This document shows positions 8,147 through 16,954 of a DNA stretch of 64,000 nt, piece after piece. Every line of letters starts with the position of its first letter. Positions within the stretch are counted from its first letter, which is position 1. Position numbers and translations under genes: made by a program. Location: assembly GCF_014596525.1 (NCBI RefSeq), contig NZ_MSJP01000083.1, forward strand, positions 175,179 to 239,178, given 5' to 3'. The notes under the pieces were generated by a model that saw nothing but the letters and a program-made list of their open reading frames with translations, was not told where the DNA came from and did no database searches. Source of the stretch: Streptomyces sp. CBMA291. GTDB taxonomy: Bacteria; Actinomycetota; Actinomycetes; Streptomycetales; Streptomycetaceae.

Positions 8147-9904
8147 ATGCGTCTGCCCCTCCCCCGTCCCCGCAGTCTGGCCGGACAGCTCTTCGCGATG
8201 CAGGTCGTCCTCGTGGCCCTGGTCGTCGCGGGGTGCGCGGTCTTCGCGTACGTCACGGACCGGGCGCAGGCCGAGGAGACCGCGCGGCGGCAGGCTACGG
8301 CGACCGCGGCAGCCGTCGCCGACTCCCCGTCCGTGGTCGCGGCGGCCCGTTCCGCCGACCCCTCGGCGGTGCTCCAGCCGTACGCCGAGGCGCTCCGCCG
8401 GCACGCGGGGGTCGCCTTCGTGGTGATCATGGCGCCGGACGGCACCCGCTGGACCCACCCGGAGCCCGCGCAGATCGGCCACACCTATCTCGGGCACATC
8501 GCGGGGGCACGGGCCGGGCGGATCCACTCCGAGACCCATCGGGGGATACTCGGCCCCTCCGTGCGGACCGTGGCGCCCGTCCTGGACTGGGGCAGGGTCG
8601 TCGCCCTGGTCAGCGCGGGCATCACCATCGACAGGATCAGCGAGCAGGTACGGGGGCAGGTCACCGCGCTGCTGTGCATGGCGGGCGCGGCGCTCGCGCT
8701 CGGCGGCGCGGGCACGTATGTCGTCAACGCCCGGCTGCGCCGCCACACCCACGGCATGAACGCGACCGAGCTGAGCCGGATGCACGACTACCACGAGGCG
8801 GCGCTGCACGCGGTCCGCGAAGGGCTCGTGATGCTGGACGGGCGGCGGCGGATCGCGCTCGTCAACGACGGGGCGCGGGAACTGCTCGGCCTCGACGGGG
8901 CGTGCGTCGGGCGCCCGGCGGCCGGTCTGGGGCTGCCCGCGCCGCTGACGGGCGCGCTGCTCTCGGCCGAGCCGCGTGTCGACGAGACGCATCTGACGGC
9001 GGACCGGGTACTGCTCGTCAACACCCGCCCGGTGGTGGGCGGGGAGCGGCGCGGCACCGTCGTCACGCTCCGGGACCGCACCGAACTCCAGGCGCTCTCC
9101 GGGGAGCTGGACTCGGAGCGCGGCTTCACCGAGGCGCTGCGCTCCCAGGCCCACGAGGCGGCGAACCGGCTGCACACCGTCGTGTCGCTGATCGAACTGG
9201 GCCGGGTGGACGAGGCGGTGGAGTTCGCGACGGCGGAGCTGGAACTGGCACAGGCGCTGACCGACCGGGTCGTGGACGCGGTCGGCGAGCCGGTCCTCGC
9301 GGCGCTGCTGCTCGGCAAGGCGGCCCAGGCCAACGAGCGGGGCGTGGAGCTGACGCTCACCGAGGAGAGCCGTATCGACGACGGGCCGCTGCCCGCGTCC
9401 CTGCCCGCCCGTGACCTGGTGACGATCCTGGGAAATCTCGTCGACAACGCGGTGGAGGCGGCGGGCGGCACCCCGAGGGCGCGGGTGACGGTCACCGTCA
9501 CGGCCCGCGCCGGGGACGGGGAACTGCTGCTGCGGGTCGGCGACAGCGGGCCGGGGGTGCGGCCCGCCGACCGGGACGCGGTCCTCGGCCGGGGCTGGAC
9601 CACCCGGGGCCCCGGCCGGGGCCTCGGCCTCGCCCTGGTGGGCCAGGCGGTGACCAGGGCCCGGGGCACGCTGACGGTCGCGGACGCGGCGGAGGGCGGG
9701 GCGGAGTTCACCGTACGGCTGCCGCTGCGGGAGGAGGGAGACCGCCGCACGGTCACAGGACCGGCCGCGGAACCGGGGCCCGGCATCGCGTCCGGGCCGG
9801 TCCCCCTCGCGGCCCCGGGCCCCGGCTCCCGCGCGGGCTCCGCCCCGCACCCCGGTCGTCGCCCCGCTCCCCTCGCCGATGTCGACGGCGAGGTGCGGCG
9901 ATGA
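8147..9904 (+). CDS. DcuS/CitA-type sensor histidine kinase
   Basis: 585 residues from the ATG at 8147. A first TM helix (about 13-35), an extracytoplasmic PAS-like sensor domain, and a second TM (about 170-195) are followed by a cytoplasmic PAS domain. The kinase core has the phospho-accepting His in SQAHEAANRLHTVVSLIELG, the N-box NLVDNAVEA, and G-boxes DSGPGV and GRGLGLALV. This is the carboxylate-sensing kinase architecture. The last 50 residues are low-complexity Pro/Gly. No clear ribosome site precedes 8147, so an upstream start or leaderless message is possible. ATGA overlap with the response regulator. Divergent dctA suggests sensing of C4-dicarboxylates or citrate. Confidence 0.88.
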   Translation: MRLPLPRPRSLAGQLFAMQVVLVALVVAGCAVFAYVTDRAQAEETARRQATATAAAVADSPSVVAAARSADPSAVLQPYAEALRRHAGVAFVVIMAPDGTRWTHPEPAQIGHTYLGHIAGARAGRIHSETHRGILGPSVRTVAPVLDWGRVVALVSAGITIDRISEQVRGQVTALLCMAGAALALGGAGTYVVNARLRRHTHGMNATELSRMHDYHEAALHAVREGLVMLDGRRRIALVNDGARELLGLDGACVGRPAAGLGLPAPLTGALLSAEPRVDETHLTADRVLLVNTRPVVGGERRGTVVTLRDRTELQALSGELDSERGFTEALRSQAHEAANRLHTVVSLIELGRVDEAVEFATAELELAQALTDRVVDAVGEPVLAALLLGKAAQANERGVELTLTEESRIDDGPLPASLPARDLVTILGNLVDNAVEAAGGTPRARVTVTVTARAGDGELLLRVGDSGPGVRPADRDAVLGRGWTTRGPGRGLGLALVGQAVTRARGTLTVADAAEGGAEFTVRLPLREEGDRRTVTGPAAEPGPGIASGPVPLAAPGPGSRAGSAPHPGRRPAPLADVDGEVRR

Positions 9905-10596
9905 GGGGCGGGGGAATCCGGGTGCTGGTCGTCGAGGACGATCCCGTCGCCGCCGACGCGCACGCGCTGTACGTGGGGCGGGTCGAGGGGTTCACCGTGG
10001 TCGGGATCGCCCACTCCCGTGCCGCCGCCGCGCGGGTGCTGGACCGGACCCCCGTCGATCTGATCCTGCTCGACCTCTATCTGCCGGACGGTCACGGTCT
10101 GCGGCTGCTGCGGGCGCTGCGCGCCGCCGGGCACTCGGCCGACGTCATCGCCGTGACCTCCGCCCGTGATCTGTCCGTCGTCCGGGAGGGCGTCTCCCTG
10201 GGCGTCGTCCAGTACGTCCTGAAGCCCTTCGCCTTCGCGACCCTCAGGGACCGGCTCGTCCGGTACGCGGCCTTCCGGGCGACGGCGGGCGAGGCCTCGG
10301 GGCAGGACGAGGTCGACCGGGCCCTGGCCACGCTCAGGACCCCGCACCCCGCCGCCCTCCCCAAGGGCCTGAGCGCGCCGACCCTGGAGGCCGTCACCCG
10401 GAGCCTGCGCGCCGCCCGTTCCGGCCTCACCGCCGCCGAGGCGGGGGCGGCGGTCGGGATCTCCCGGATCACCGCGCGCCGCTACCTGGAACATCTGGTC
10501 TCCGAGGGACGAGCGGGACGGGCCCCGAGGTACGGACAGATCGGGCGCCCCGAACTCCAGTACCGCTGGCTCGAAGACCCCACGCGGGGCCGGTGA
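9901..10596 (+). CDS. CitB/DcuR-type response regulator
   Basis: 231 residues. The receiver domain begins IRVLVVEDDPVAADAHALYV; the phospho-acceptor Asp is in LILLDLYLPDG near residue 58 and the conserved Lys is in YVLKPFAF near 108. The C-terminal output domain has an HTH (LTAAEAGAAVGISRITARRY) typical of the CitB family. It overlaps the kinase gene as ATGA, so the pair is co-translated. By family precedent it activates transport genes for the sensed carboxylate, here most likely dctA. Confidence 0.9.
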   Translation: MRGGGIRVLVVEDDPVAADAHALYVGRVEGFTVVGIAHSRAAAARVLDRTPVDLILLDLYLPDGHGLRLLRALRAAGHSADVIAVTSARDLSVVREGVSLGVVQYVLKPFAFATLRDRLVRYAAFRATAGEASGQDEVDRALATLRTPHPAALPKGLSAPTLEAVTRSLRAARSGLTAAEAGAAVGISRITARRYLEHLVSEGRAGRAPRYGQIGRPELQYRWLEDPTRGR

Positions 10597-10605
10597 GGAA
10601 GCGGC

Positions 10606-10850
10606 TGGAGGTGCTGGGGGAGCGGCCGGAGGTGCTGGGGGAGCGGCCGGAGGTGCTGAGGCTGCCGGAGCTGCTGAGGCCACTGGGGCTGTTGAGGCCA
10701 CTGAGGCCGCTGAGACTGCCGGAGCCGCTGAGGCCACTGGGGGCCATCGGAACTGCTGCGGCCACTGAGGCTGCCGGGGCCACTGAGGCCACTGGGGGCC
10801 ACCGGAACTGCTGCGGCCACTGAGGCTGCTGGGACTGTCGGGGCCGCTGG
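10606..10850. repeat. Intergenic minisatellite array
   Basis: Three 21-bp copies beginning near 10608, 10629 and 10650 (core GAGGTGCTGGGGGAGCGG) run into degenerate CTGAGGCCACTGG units, which include a 55-bp duplication (near 10728 and 10783). Open frames exist on both strands only because the units are short and GC-biased; I do not call a gene here. It lies in the 352-bp gap between the response regulator and the next convergent gene. Confidence 0.7.
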
Positions 10851-10948
10851 CGAAGCCGTCGGCGAGACCGTCGGCGAGACCCTGCACACCACCGCCGGTC
10901 CCAACCGCCCAACCGCTCACTCGCCTAACCGCTCACTCGCTCACCCAC

Positions 10949-11959
10949 TCACCCACTCAGCTGGGCCCGTGCGGCAGGGGCGTGTCCGTTCTGGGCTTCC
11001 TGGGCGCGTTCCGCCAGCATCTTCGCCAGTGCTTCCAGGGTGGCCACCTGGAAATCGCTGTTGGAGCCTCGCTCCTCGACCGCGACGACCACCGTGCCGA
11101 CTTGGACGTACGCCAGTCCCTTCCCGTCCGAGACCTGGAGGGCGGACGACTGATCGCCGAGGGCCGGTACCGACAGCGGCCTGCCCGTCGACGGCGCCCG
11201 GGTGAGCTTCTCGTAGAAGCGCTGGGCGGCACCGGGCGACTCGCAGGCCACCACCAGGAAGAAGGCCGACTGGTCGAAGGCGTTACGGAAGGACGACTGC
11301 GCCGTCGAGAGGATCCCTCCGCAGAGCGACACCTCCAACGCGGAACAGGCCTCCTCGCCCGAGGCGACGGCCGGCGCGGACTCGGCGGTCCACCCGGTCG
11401 GCATGCTGTGCAGATCGGGCGCGATCGCCTTCACCGTCGCGGCGTCCTTGAGCACGGCGACCCGGCGCCCGTCGGCCCCGCTCGACGCGTCGTCGCCGCC
11501 CAGGACGATCCTGGCCAGCCCGTACACGGCCAGGACCAGCACGAAGACCACCGCGACCACGGCCGCGAGCGCGGTGGGATCACCCTTGCGGATACGGGTG
11601 ACCGTCTGGTCGCCGAGGACGAAGGTGCCCCGGGCCCGGCCGCCCCGGTCGATGACGACACTGCCCGTGTTGACGGGCGGCCCGGCCGGTCTCGGCGGGG
11701 CCAGGACGCTCGTCAGGTACGCGGCGAACGCCGGGTCCTGCGCCAGTACGGCCGCCAGCTTGCCCCGCAACAGGGCCCGCGCGTCGGGATCGTCCGGGGT
11801 CCGTTCGACCTCCGCCACGGCCTCCTCGCCCCGGTCCACACTCCGCAGCCTGCCGCGCACCAGGTCGACGACCCTGTCGCCGACCACTCCGCCCGCGGCG
11901 CCGACGGCGGCCCGCGCCACCGCCTCCACCACGGCCGTGGCCAGCTGCTCCCCGTTCAT
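10949..11959 (-). CDS. Hypothetical single-pass membrane protein
   Basis: 336 residues, not recognised as a named family. The N-terminal 85 residues are alpha-helical and acidic (TPDDPDARALLRGKLAAVLA). Next comes a short segment GSVVIDRGGRARGTFVLGDQ, of a type seen near regulatory or effector modules of actinobacterial conflict proteins (weak resemblance only). One TM helix follows at about 133-153, then a likely extracytoplasmic domain with four Cys. The ATG at 11959 follows GGGGGAGCGGG. It is divergent from the HTH-nSTAND1 gene with a 421-bp shared upstream region, so a functional link is possible but unproven. Confidence 0.7.
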   Translation of the reverse strand: MNGEQLATAVVEAVARAAVGAAGGVVGDRVVDLVRGRLRSVDRGEEAVAEVERTPDDPDARALLRGKLAAVLAQDPAFAAYLTSVLAPPRPAGPPVNTGSVVIDRGGRARGTFVLGDQTVTRIRKGDPTALAAVVAVVFVLVLAVYGLARIVLGGDDASSGADGRRVAVLKDAATVKAIAPDLHSMPTGWTAESAPAVASGEEACSALEVSLCGGILSTAQSSFRNAFDQSAFFLVVACESPGAAQRFYEKLTRAPSTGRPLSVPALGDQSSALQVSDGKGLAYVQVGTVVVAVEERGSNSDFQVATLEALAKMLAERAQEAQNGHAPAARAQLSG

Positions 11960-12100
11960 CCCGCTCCCCCGCTCATCCGGCTCCCCCGTGCATCGCGCTC
12001 ATCGCGCTCTCTCGTCCGTCCCGCCGCCGTACATCCCGCTCATCCCGCTCCCTCGTCCATCCCGCCTCCGTCCTCCCGCGCCGTCGGCTCCGCGGGTCCC

Positions 12101-12160
12101 GCCCGGACCGACCGGGACCCGACCGGACCGACCGGGACCCGACCGGACCGACCGGGTCCC
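12101..12160. repeat. Three 20-bp tandem repeats
   Basis: Three nearly identical units (core GACCGGACCGACCGGGACCC) lie end to end at 12101, 12121 and 12141, in the divergent region between the one-TM hypothetical gene and the nSTAND gene. Confidence 0.8.
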
Positions 12161-12176
12161 GTCCGGGCCTGTCCGC

Positions 12177-12221
12177 ACCTGCTTCCTCCCACCGGACAGC
12201 GCCCGGCGGGAGGAAGCAGGT
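12177..12221. promoter_or_regulatory. Large hairpin in the divergent promoter region
   Basis: A perfect 14-bp inverted repeat (12177-12190 with 12208-12221; arm ACCTGCTTCCTCCC) around a 17-nt loop. It lies between two divergent genes, so it terminates nothing obvious. It could be an operator for the HTH-containing nSTAND protein or a leader structure of either transcript. The rest of 11960-12380 shows only the adjacent tandem repeats. Confidence 0.5.
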
Positions 12222-12380
12222 GTCCCCCCGTGGCGCCCAAGTGTCGGACCGGAACGGTTGTTGCGCAGGCCGTCGCGCGCGGTGAAACAATTCCGCTCTC
12301 CCCCACGGCGTGAATTCCCCTTGCGGACGGCGCGGTGGGGCGGTTGATTCGTAGGCCGCCGTGGGGAGGGCAGGACTGTC

Positions 12381-14060
12381 ATGGGCCGAAACGAGAATCC
12401 GCTCGATCCCTCGGCGAGCCCGGTCGCCGAACTCGCCGACGCACTGCGCCGACTCCGCCGTGCCGCCGGCAGCCCCCCGTACCACCGGATGGCCCAGCGC
12501 TGCTCGTACTCGGTCGCCACCCTCTCCCGGGCCGCGGCCGGGAAGCAGCTGCCCACCCTCGCCGTGCTGCTCGCCTACGTCGAGGCGTGCGGCGGCGACC
12601 CCGGCGACTGGGAAGCGCGCTGGCACCGCACGGCGGAGGCCCTCGCCGTCCGGCACCCCGGCCTCGGGAGCCCCCCGTACAAGGGGCTGGCCCGGTTCGA
12701 CCACACCGACCAGGCTCTCTACTTCGGCCGGGAGCGTCTCGTCGACGAGCTGTGGGCGCTGACCCGGGAGCGGCGGGTGTCCGCGCTGACCGGCCCGTCG
12801 GGGAGCGGGAAGTCCTCCCTGCTGCGGGCCGGGCTCGTGCCCCGGGCGCGCGGGTGGGAGGAGGGCCCTCGACGTCCTGCCGCGATCCGTCTCGTCACCC
12901 CGGGCGAGCACCCGTTCACCACCCACGGCCCGCTGCTGGCCCCGGCGGACGGGCGTCCTTCCGCCGTGCTCCTCGTCGTGGACCAGTTCGAGGAACTGTT
13001 CACGGTCTGTCATGACCCGGACGAACGTACGAAGTTCCTCAGGGCGCTTCTCGCGGACCGGGACCCGGCCGCCGGTCACCGCGTCGTGCTGGGCATCCGC
13101 TCGGACTTCGTCCCACGCTGTCTGGAACACCCCCGGCTCGCCCCGGTCCTCCGCGAGGCGAGCCTGCCCGTGACCCGGATGGACGCCGCCGAGGTACGCG
13201 AGGCGATCATCGGACCGGCACGGGCGCACGGGCTCGTCGTGGAACGCGCGCTGACGGTCCGGCTCACCGCCGACGCCGCCGAGGTCGGCTACGCCCTGCC
13301 CCTGCTGTCCCACGCCCTCCTCGAAACCTGGCGCCGCCGCCAGGGCCGTACGCTCACCCTGGAGGCGTACGAGCGGGCCGGTGGGCTGCGCGGGGCGATC
13401 GCCCAGAGCGCCGAGGGCGTCTACGCCCGCCTCGACGGCGAGCGGGCGCGCATCGCACGGCAGGTCCTGCTGCGGATGATCACCCCGGGGGCGGGCGGCG
13501 CCCCCGACACCCGCCGCTCCGTCACCCGGGCCGAACTCGAATCGCTCGGCGGAGGCCGGGAGACCCACGAGATCCTGGAAGCGCTGACCCGGGCCCGGCT
13601 GATCGTCTCGGACGGGACCCTCGTCACTCTGGCCCACGAGACCCTGATCGACGCCTGGCCGCGCCTCGGCGACTGGATCGGACAGGACCGCGAGGGGCTG
13701 CGCTTCCAGCGCTGGCTGACGGAAGCCGCCGACGCCTGGGACGCGGTCGGGCGGGAGCCCGGCGTACGGATCTCACCGGTCCGCCTCGCCCGGCTCGACG
13801 CGCACGTCCCCCACGCGGGCCGCACCGGACTCGCCTCCCTCAAGGGCCGCCGCCCCCTCGAAGGCCGCACCTCCCTCGAAGGCCTCACCCCTCTCGAAGC
13901 CGCCTTCCTCGCCGCCGGTCTGGCCACCCACCGCCGCACCCTCCGCGCCCGCCGCACGACCCGGACCCTGGCCTTCCTCCTCGCGGCCTCGACCACCGTC
14001 GCCGCCGCCGCCCTCCGAAGACAGCGGCGGCTGTTCCGGGAGCACGGGGGGCGGGCGTGA
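12381..14060 (+). CDS. HTH-nSTAND1 NTPase without WD40 repeats
   Basis: 559 residues. An N-terminal Xre-like HTH (residues 15-75, QRCSYSVATLSRAAAGKQLP) leads into the nSTAND1 module, announced by PYKGLARF and FGRERLV. Walker A is GPSGSGKS at 138-145 and Walker B VLLVVDQFEEL at 196-206, followed by the helical winged-helix part (LAHETLIDAWPRL near 417). One TM-like helix sits near 529-545, then a basic end. Homologues usually continue into WD40 repeats and exceed 1100 residues; here the protein stops after the TM. STAND NTPases are signal-gated switches often found in bacterial immunity or development. The ATG follows GGAGGG. Three same-strand genes start 102 bp downstream, so it may be their regulator; this is inference. 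Confidence 0.85.
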   Translation: MGRNENPLDPSASPVAELADALRRLRRAAGSPPYHRMAQRCSYSVATLSRAAAGKQLPTLAVLLAYVEACGGDPGDWEARWHRTAEALAVRHPGLGSPPYKGLARFDHTDQALYFGRERLVDELWALTRERRVSALTGPSGSGKSSLLRAGLVPRARGWEEGPRRPAAIRLVTPGEHPFTTHGPLLAPADGRPSAVLLVVDQFEELFTVCHDPDERTKFLRALLADRDPAAGHRVVLGIRSDFVPRCLEHPRLAPVLREASLPVTRMDAAEVREAIIGPARAHGLVVERALTVRLTADAAEVGYALPLLSHALLETWRRRQGRTLTLEAYERAGGLRGAIAQSAEGVYARLDGERARIARQVLLRMITPGAGGAPDTRRSVTRAELESLGGGRETHEILEALTRARLIVSDGTLVTLAHETLIDAWPRLGDWIGQDREGLRFQRWLTEAADAWDAVGREPGVRISPVRLARLDAHVPHAGRTGLASLKGRRPLEGRTSLEGLTPLEAAFLAAGLATHRRTLRARRTTRTLAFLLAASTTVAAAALRRQRRLFREHGGRA

Positions 14061-14162
14061 CGTAGCGGGCCGCCGGGGATCGGCGCGAAAGCGGTGTCGA
14101 GGGAAGGCCGGGGCAGGCACACTGGGGCGACCGTTCCTGTCACGTCACGTCGGAGGCACGTC

Positions 14163-15524
14163 GTGACGCAGGACCGGGAAGCCGCACCCAACCAGGGGGA
14201 GACAGGCGTGCGTTCCGCTGCCGAGCTGTCCGGTACCGCCGTGACCGAGTCCATCGACCGTGCCGTCGGGTGCCTGCGCCAGACCTTCCGCACAGCCCCG
14301 GACGCGGCCGGCTGGTACCACTATCTCGACGATCCACACCCCGGCATCACCGCCTCCGCCGTCGGCCTCTTCACCTTCGGCCTTGCGGGGCTGCGCTTCG
14401 AGCGCTCCGCCGAGGTGGTCGCGTACCTCACCGCCGAGCAGCGCCTCTCGCCGGACGGCGGACAGGGCGGCTGGCCCGTGCGCACGACCAACGGCTTCCC
14501 GATAGGCGAGGCCACCGCCTGGGTGCTGCGAGCGCTCAGCCGGCCCGGCACGGCGCTGGGCTCCGGGGAGTCCTTACGACTGGGCGTCGAGTGGCTCCGG
14601 TCCCAGCAGAACGTCGACTCCGGCTGGGGCTCGTACCACGGTCAGCCCTCCCGGGTCTTCCTCACCGCCCTCAACATGCTCGCCCTGCACGAGGCCGGAG
14701 CGGAGGGCGAAGCCCTCACCAACGCCCAGCGCTGGCTGATCAGCGTGCAGAACCCGCAGACACCCGGCTGGGGGCCGATGCCCGGCACACAGCCGACCGT
14801 GGTGCACACCAGCATGGCCCTGATGGCGCTGTCCCGAATCCCCGGCGCCTTGAGCACCAACACCATGCGGCAGACGGCCGAGTGGCTCCTTGACCGGGTC
14901 GAGCCGGGGGTGCACGTCGAGCGCAGCACCACGGTCGAGGAGTACGACGTCCCCTACGACGACGCCGGGACGACCTCGGTCTTCCAGAACTCCCTGCCAC
15001 ACTTCGCCGGCCCGCTCGCGCTCTCCGCGATCTGCGCCACGGGCGTCGTCGACCCCCTCCAGCCCAAGGTGTTCAACCTGGTCACCGGCATCATCGAAAC
15101 CCAGCAGGAGAATGGCTGCTGGGAGCTTCCCCGCAGCCCGATGCGGCCCTCGGTGTGGGCGATGTGGCCCTTCGTGTCGGCGCTGTCCGCAGTCCGGGGC
15201 GCCGTGCTCTCCACACCCCGCAGCCGGGCGGCACTGCTGTACCCGGGCTGCGCCATCATCCAGAGCGAGGACCAGCCCCAGGACCTGACCCGCAGGCTGC
15301 TGATCCGCAACGCTTTCGTCGACTGGCTGCGCGGCAAGTGGCTCACACTGGTGCTGTGGGCGGTCGCCCTGCTGACCACTGGCATCCCGGTCGCCCTCCT
15401 GGCGACAGGCCGCTTCTCCACGAAGGACTTCCTGACCGCGCTGATCCTGCCGGCCCTGCTGATGGTGTTCCAGTACGCGTGGGACCATCGCAGGCCGCCG
15501 ACCCGGCCCCGGGGGAACCCGTGA
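14163..15524 (+). CDS. Prenyltransferase/squalene-cyclase-repeat membrane protein
   Basis: 453 residues from a GTG at 14163 (GGAGG 6 nt upstream). The bulk is an alpha-alpha barrel with at least four QW-like repeats ending GGWPV, SGWGSY, PGWGPM and NGCWEL, as in squalene-hopene cyclases and prenyltransferase beta subunits. The class II cyclase DxDD acid is not evident (the closest is YDVPYDD), so catalysis as a terpene cyclase is doubtful. Two C-terminal TM helices (about 395-417 and 422-440) anchor it with the barrel probably cytosolic. Its stop overlaps the next gene's GTG as GTGA. It could bind a polyprenyl or nucleotide-lipid ligand; function is unknown. Confidence 0.8.
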   Translation: MTQDREAAPNQGETGVRSAAELSGTAVTESIDRAVGCLRQTFRTAPDAAGWYHYLDDPHPGITASAVGLFTFGLAGLRFERSAEVVAYLTAEQRLSPDGGQGGWPVRTTNGFPIGEATAWVLRALSRPGTALGSGESLRLGVEWLRSQQNVDSGWGSYHGQPSRVFLTALNMLALHEAGAEGEALTNAQRWLISVQNPQTPGWGPMPGTQPTVVHTSMALMALSRIPGALSTNTMRQTAEWLLDRVEPGVHVERSTTVEEYDVPYDDAGTTSVFQNSLPHFAGPLALSAICATGVVDPLQPKVFNLVTGIIETQQENGCWELPRSPMRPSVWAMWPFVSALSAVRGAVLSTPRSRAALLYPGCAIIQSEDQPQDLTRRLLIRNAFVDWLRGKWLTLVLWAVALLTTGIPVALLATGRFSTKDFLTALILPALLMVFQYAWDHRRPPTRPRGNP

Positions 15525-16954
15525 GCGCTCCCGAGCGGACAACTCCGCCGCCCCTCAAGCCGCACCGGCGGTCGGCCGCCCCCGCACCCCCGGCCACCGT
15601 GTTCGTGGCACCGCCGGAGCAGTGCGAGATGTGCGAGGAGGTCCGGCTGGCCGGCGCCTTCGCCACCGGCGACCCGTACCCGCCCGGCGTTCCCGGCACC
15701 GGCTTCTCACGGCTGATCACCCGCACCGCCGCCATCGACGTGCTCTCCGGCCTGGGGTCCCTGCGCCCCGGCTACCTGCTGGTGGTGCCCCGTCGGCACA
15801 CCGCCAGCTTGGGCGAGCTGCCACCGGCCGAGCTGGCAGAGGCCTTCGACCTGGCCTGGCGTTACGCCGACCGGGTGAGCCAGGAGCTGGGCAGCCCGAC
15901 CGTCCTGGTCGAACACGGCTCATCCGGGGGCGCGGCGGCCGGTCACACCCCGGGCCAGCCCACGGAACACGCCCTGGCTCACTCCTCCGGGGGCTCCTGC
16001 ATCATCCACTCCCACCTTCACGTCTTCCCGCTGTCGGACGAGTCCCGGGCCGAGTCGTTCGCCGCCCCCGGAAGTCGCCGGACCACAGGCCTTTCCGACC
16101 TGGTAGACACGGCGCACCGCAAGCGGAACTACTACTTCTGCACCTGGAAACGCGACGAGGGGTACCTGTTGTCCGATCCGAACCTCCCCTCCCAGTACGC
16201 ACGCCGTGTCTGGGCGCGGACCCTCGACGAGCCCGACCTCTGGGACTGGGCCGCCTTCCCCTTTCTGACCCGCTGCCAGGAAACCGTCAACCGCCTCCGA
16301 TGCACTGCCGACGACCAGGACGAGACCGAGCGCCGGCTACGCGAGACGCTGCTGGCGTACGGGGCCTCCGCCCGCAGCTACGCGGCCGGCACCCGGCGGT
16401 ACGAGGCGGAGTCCGCCCTGCCCGGCGAAATCGCCGACCTGGCCGCCACCACGGACGGAACGGTCCTGGACGCCGGGGCCGGAGCCGGCCGGGACGCGCT
16501 CTGCTTCGCCCGCACCGGCCGCCGGGTGATCGCCCTGGACGCCTGCCTGCCGTTGCTGTCGATGATCCCGGAGGATCCCCGGGTCCACCGGGTCGCCGGG
16601 GACGTGCGCGCCGTGCCACTGGCGGCCGGGGCGGTGGGCGCGGTGTGGTGCTCGGCCGTGCTGCTCCACCTGCCGCCCGCCGAACTGCTCCGCGCTCTGG
16701 TCGAGTTCCACCGGGTGCTGGACAGCCAGGGCGCCCTGCACATCTCGGTGAAGGAAGGGGAAGGGTACGACTCGCTGCCGATGGGCGGCGAGAATCCTTT
16801 TCGCCGGCACTTCTTCTACTACCGGAACGAGGACCTGGTGCCGCTCGCCCACGAGGCCGGGTTCGAGGTGGAGCACAGTTGGACCACCGCGGAGCGGGAC
16901 TCCTCCGGCGAACTCCAGCAGTGGAGAAAACTCCGACTCCGCCGCACGGCGTGA
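15521..16954 (+). CDS. HIT-domain / class I SAM methyltransferase fusion protein
   Basis: 477 residues, GTG start overlapping the previous stop. The N-terminal half is a histidine-triad protein: a zinc-type CxxC at 35-38, a core beta sheet (LRPGYLLVVPRRHT), and the triad HSHLHVF at 163-169 that would form or break a nucleotidyl-His bond. The C-terminal half is a Rossmann methyltransferase with motif I VLDAGAGAG at 315-323, an acidic loop IALDA near 336, and a motif IV region near GAVWCSAVLLHL. The fusion predicts that a nucleotide-linked small molecule is both hydrolysed or transferred and methylated. GTGA overlap with the following deaminase-like gene makes one pathway likely. Substrate unknown. 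Confidence 0.85.
   Translation: MSAPERTTPPPLKPHRRSAAPAPPATVFVAPPEQCEMCEEVRLAGAFATGDPYPPGVPGTGFSRLITRTAAIDVLSGLGSLRPGYLLVVPRRHTASLGELPPAELAEAFDLAWRYADRVSQELGSPTVLVEHGSSGGAAAGHTPGQPTEHALAHSSGGSCIIHSHLHVFPLSDESRAESFAAPGSRRTTGLSDLVDTAHRKRNYYFCTWKRDEGYLLSDPNLPSQYARRVWARTLDEPDLWDWAAFPFLTRCQETVNRLRCTADDQDETERRLRETLLAYGASARSYAAGTRRYEAESALPGEIADLAATTDGTVLDAGAGAGRDALCFARTGRRVIALDACLPLLSMIPEDPRVHRVAGDVRAVPLAAGAVGAVWCSAVLLHLPPAELLRALVEFHRVLDSQGALHISVKEGEGYDSLPMGGENPFRRHFFYYRNEDLVPLAHEAGFEVEHSWTTAERDSSGELQQWRKLRLRRTA

Noticed and set aside
10593..10823. Small open frames in the CTGAGGCC repeat array
   Set aside because: Frames are a by-product of the minisatellite; there is no ribosome site and no recognisable protein.
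14163..15524. Functional squalene-hopene cyclase
   Set aside because: QW-like repeats are present, but the DxDD motif is not evident and the protein is shorter, with added C-terminal TM helices.
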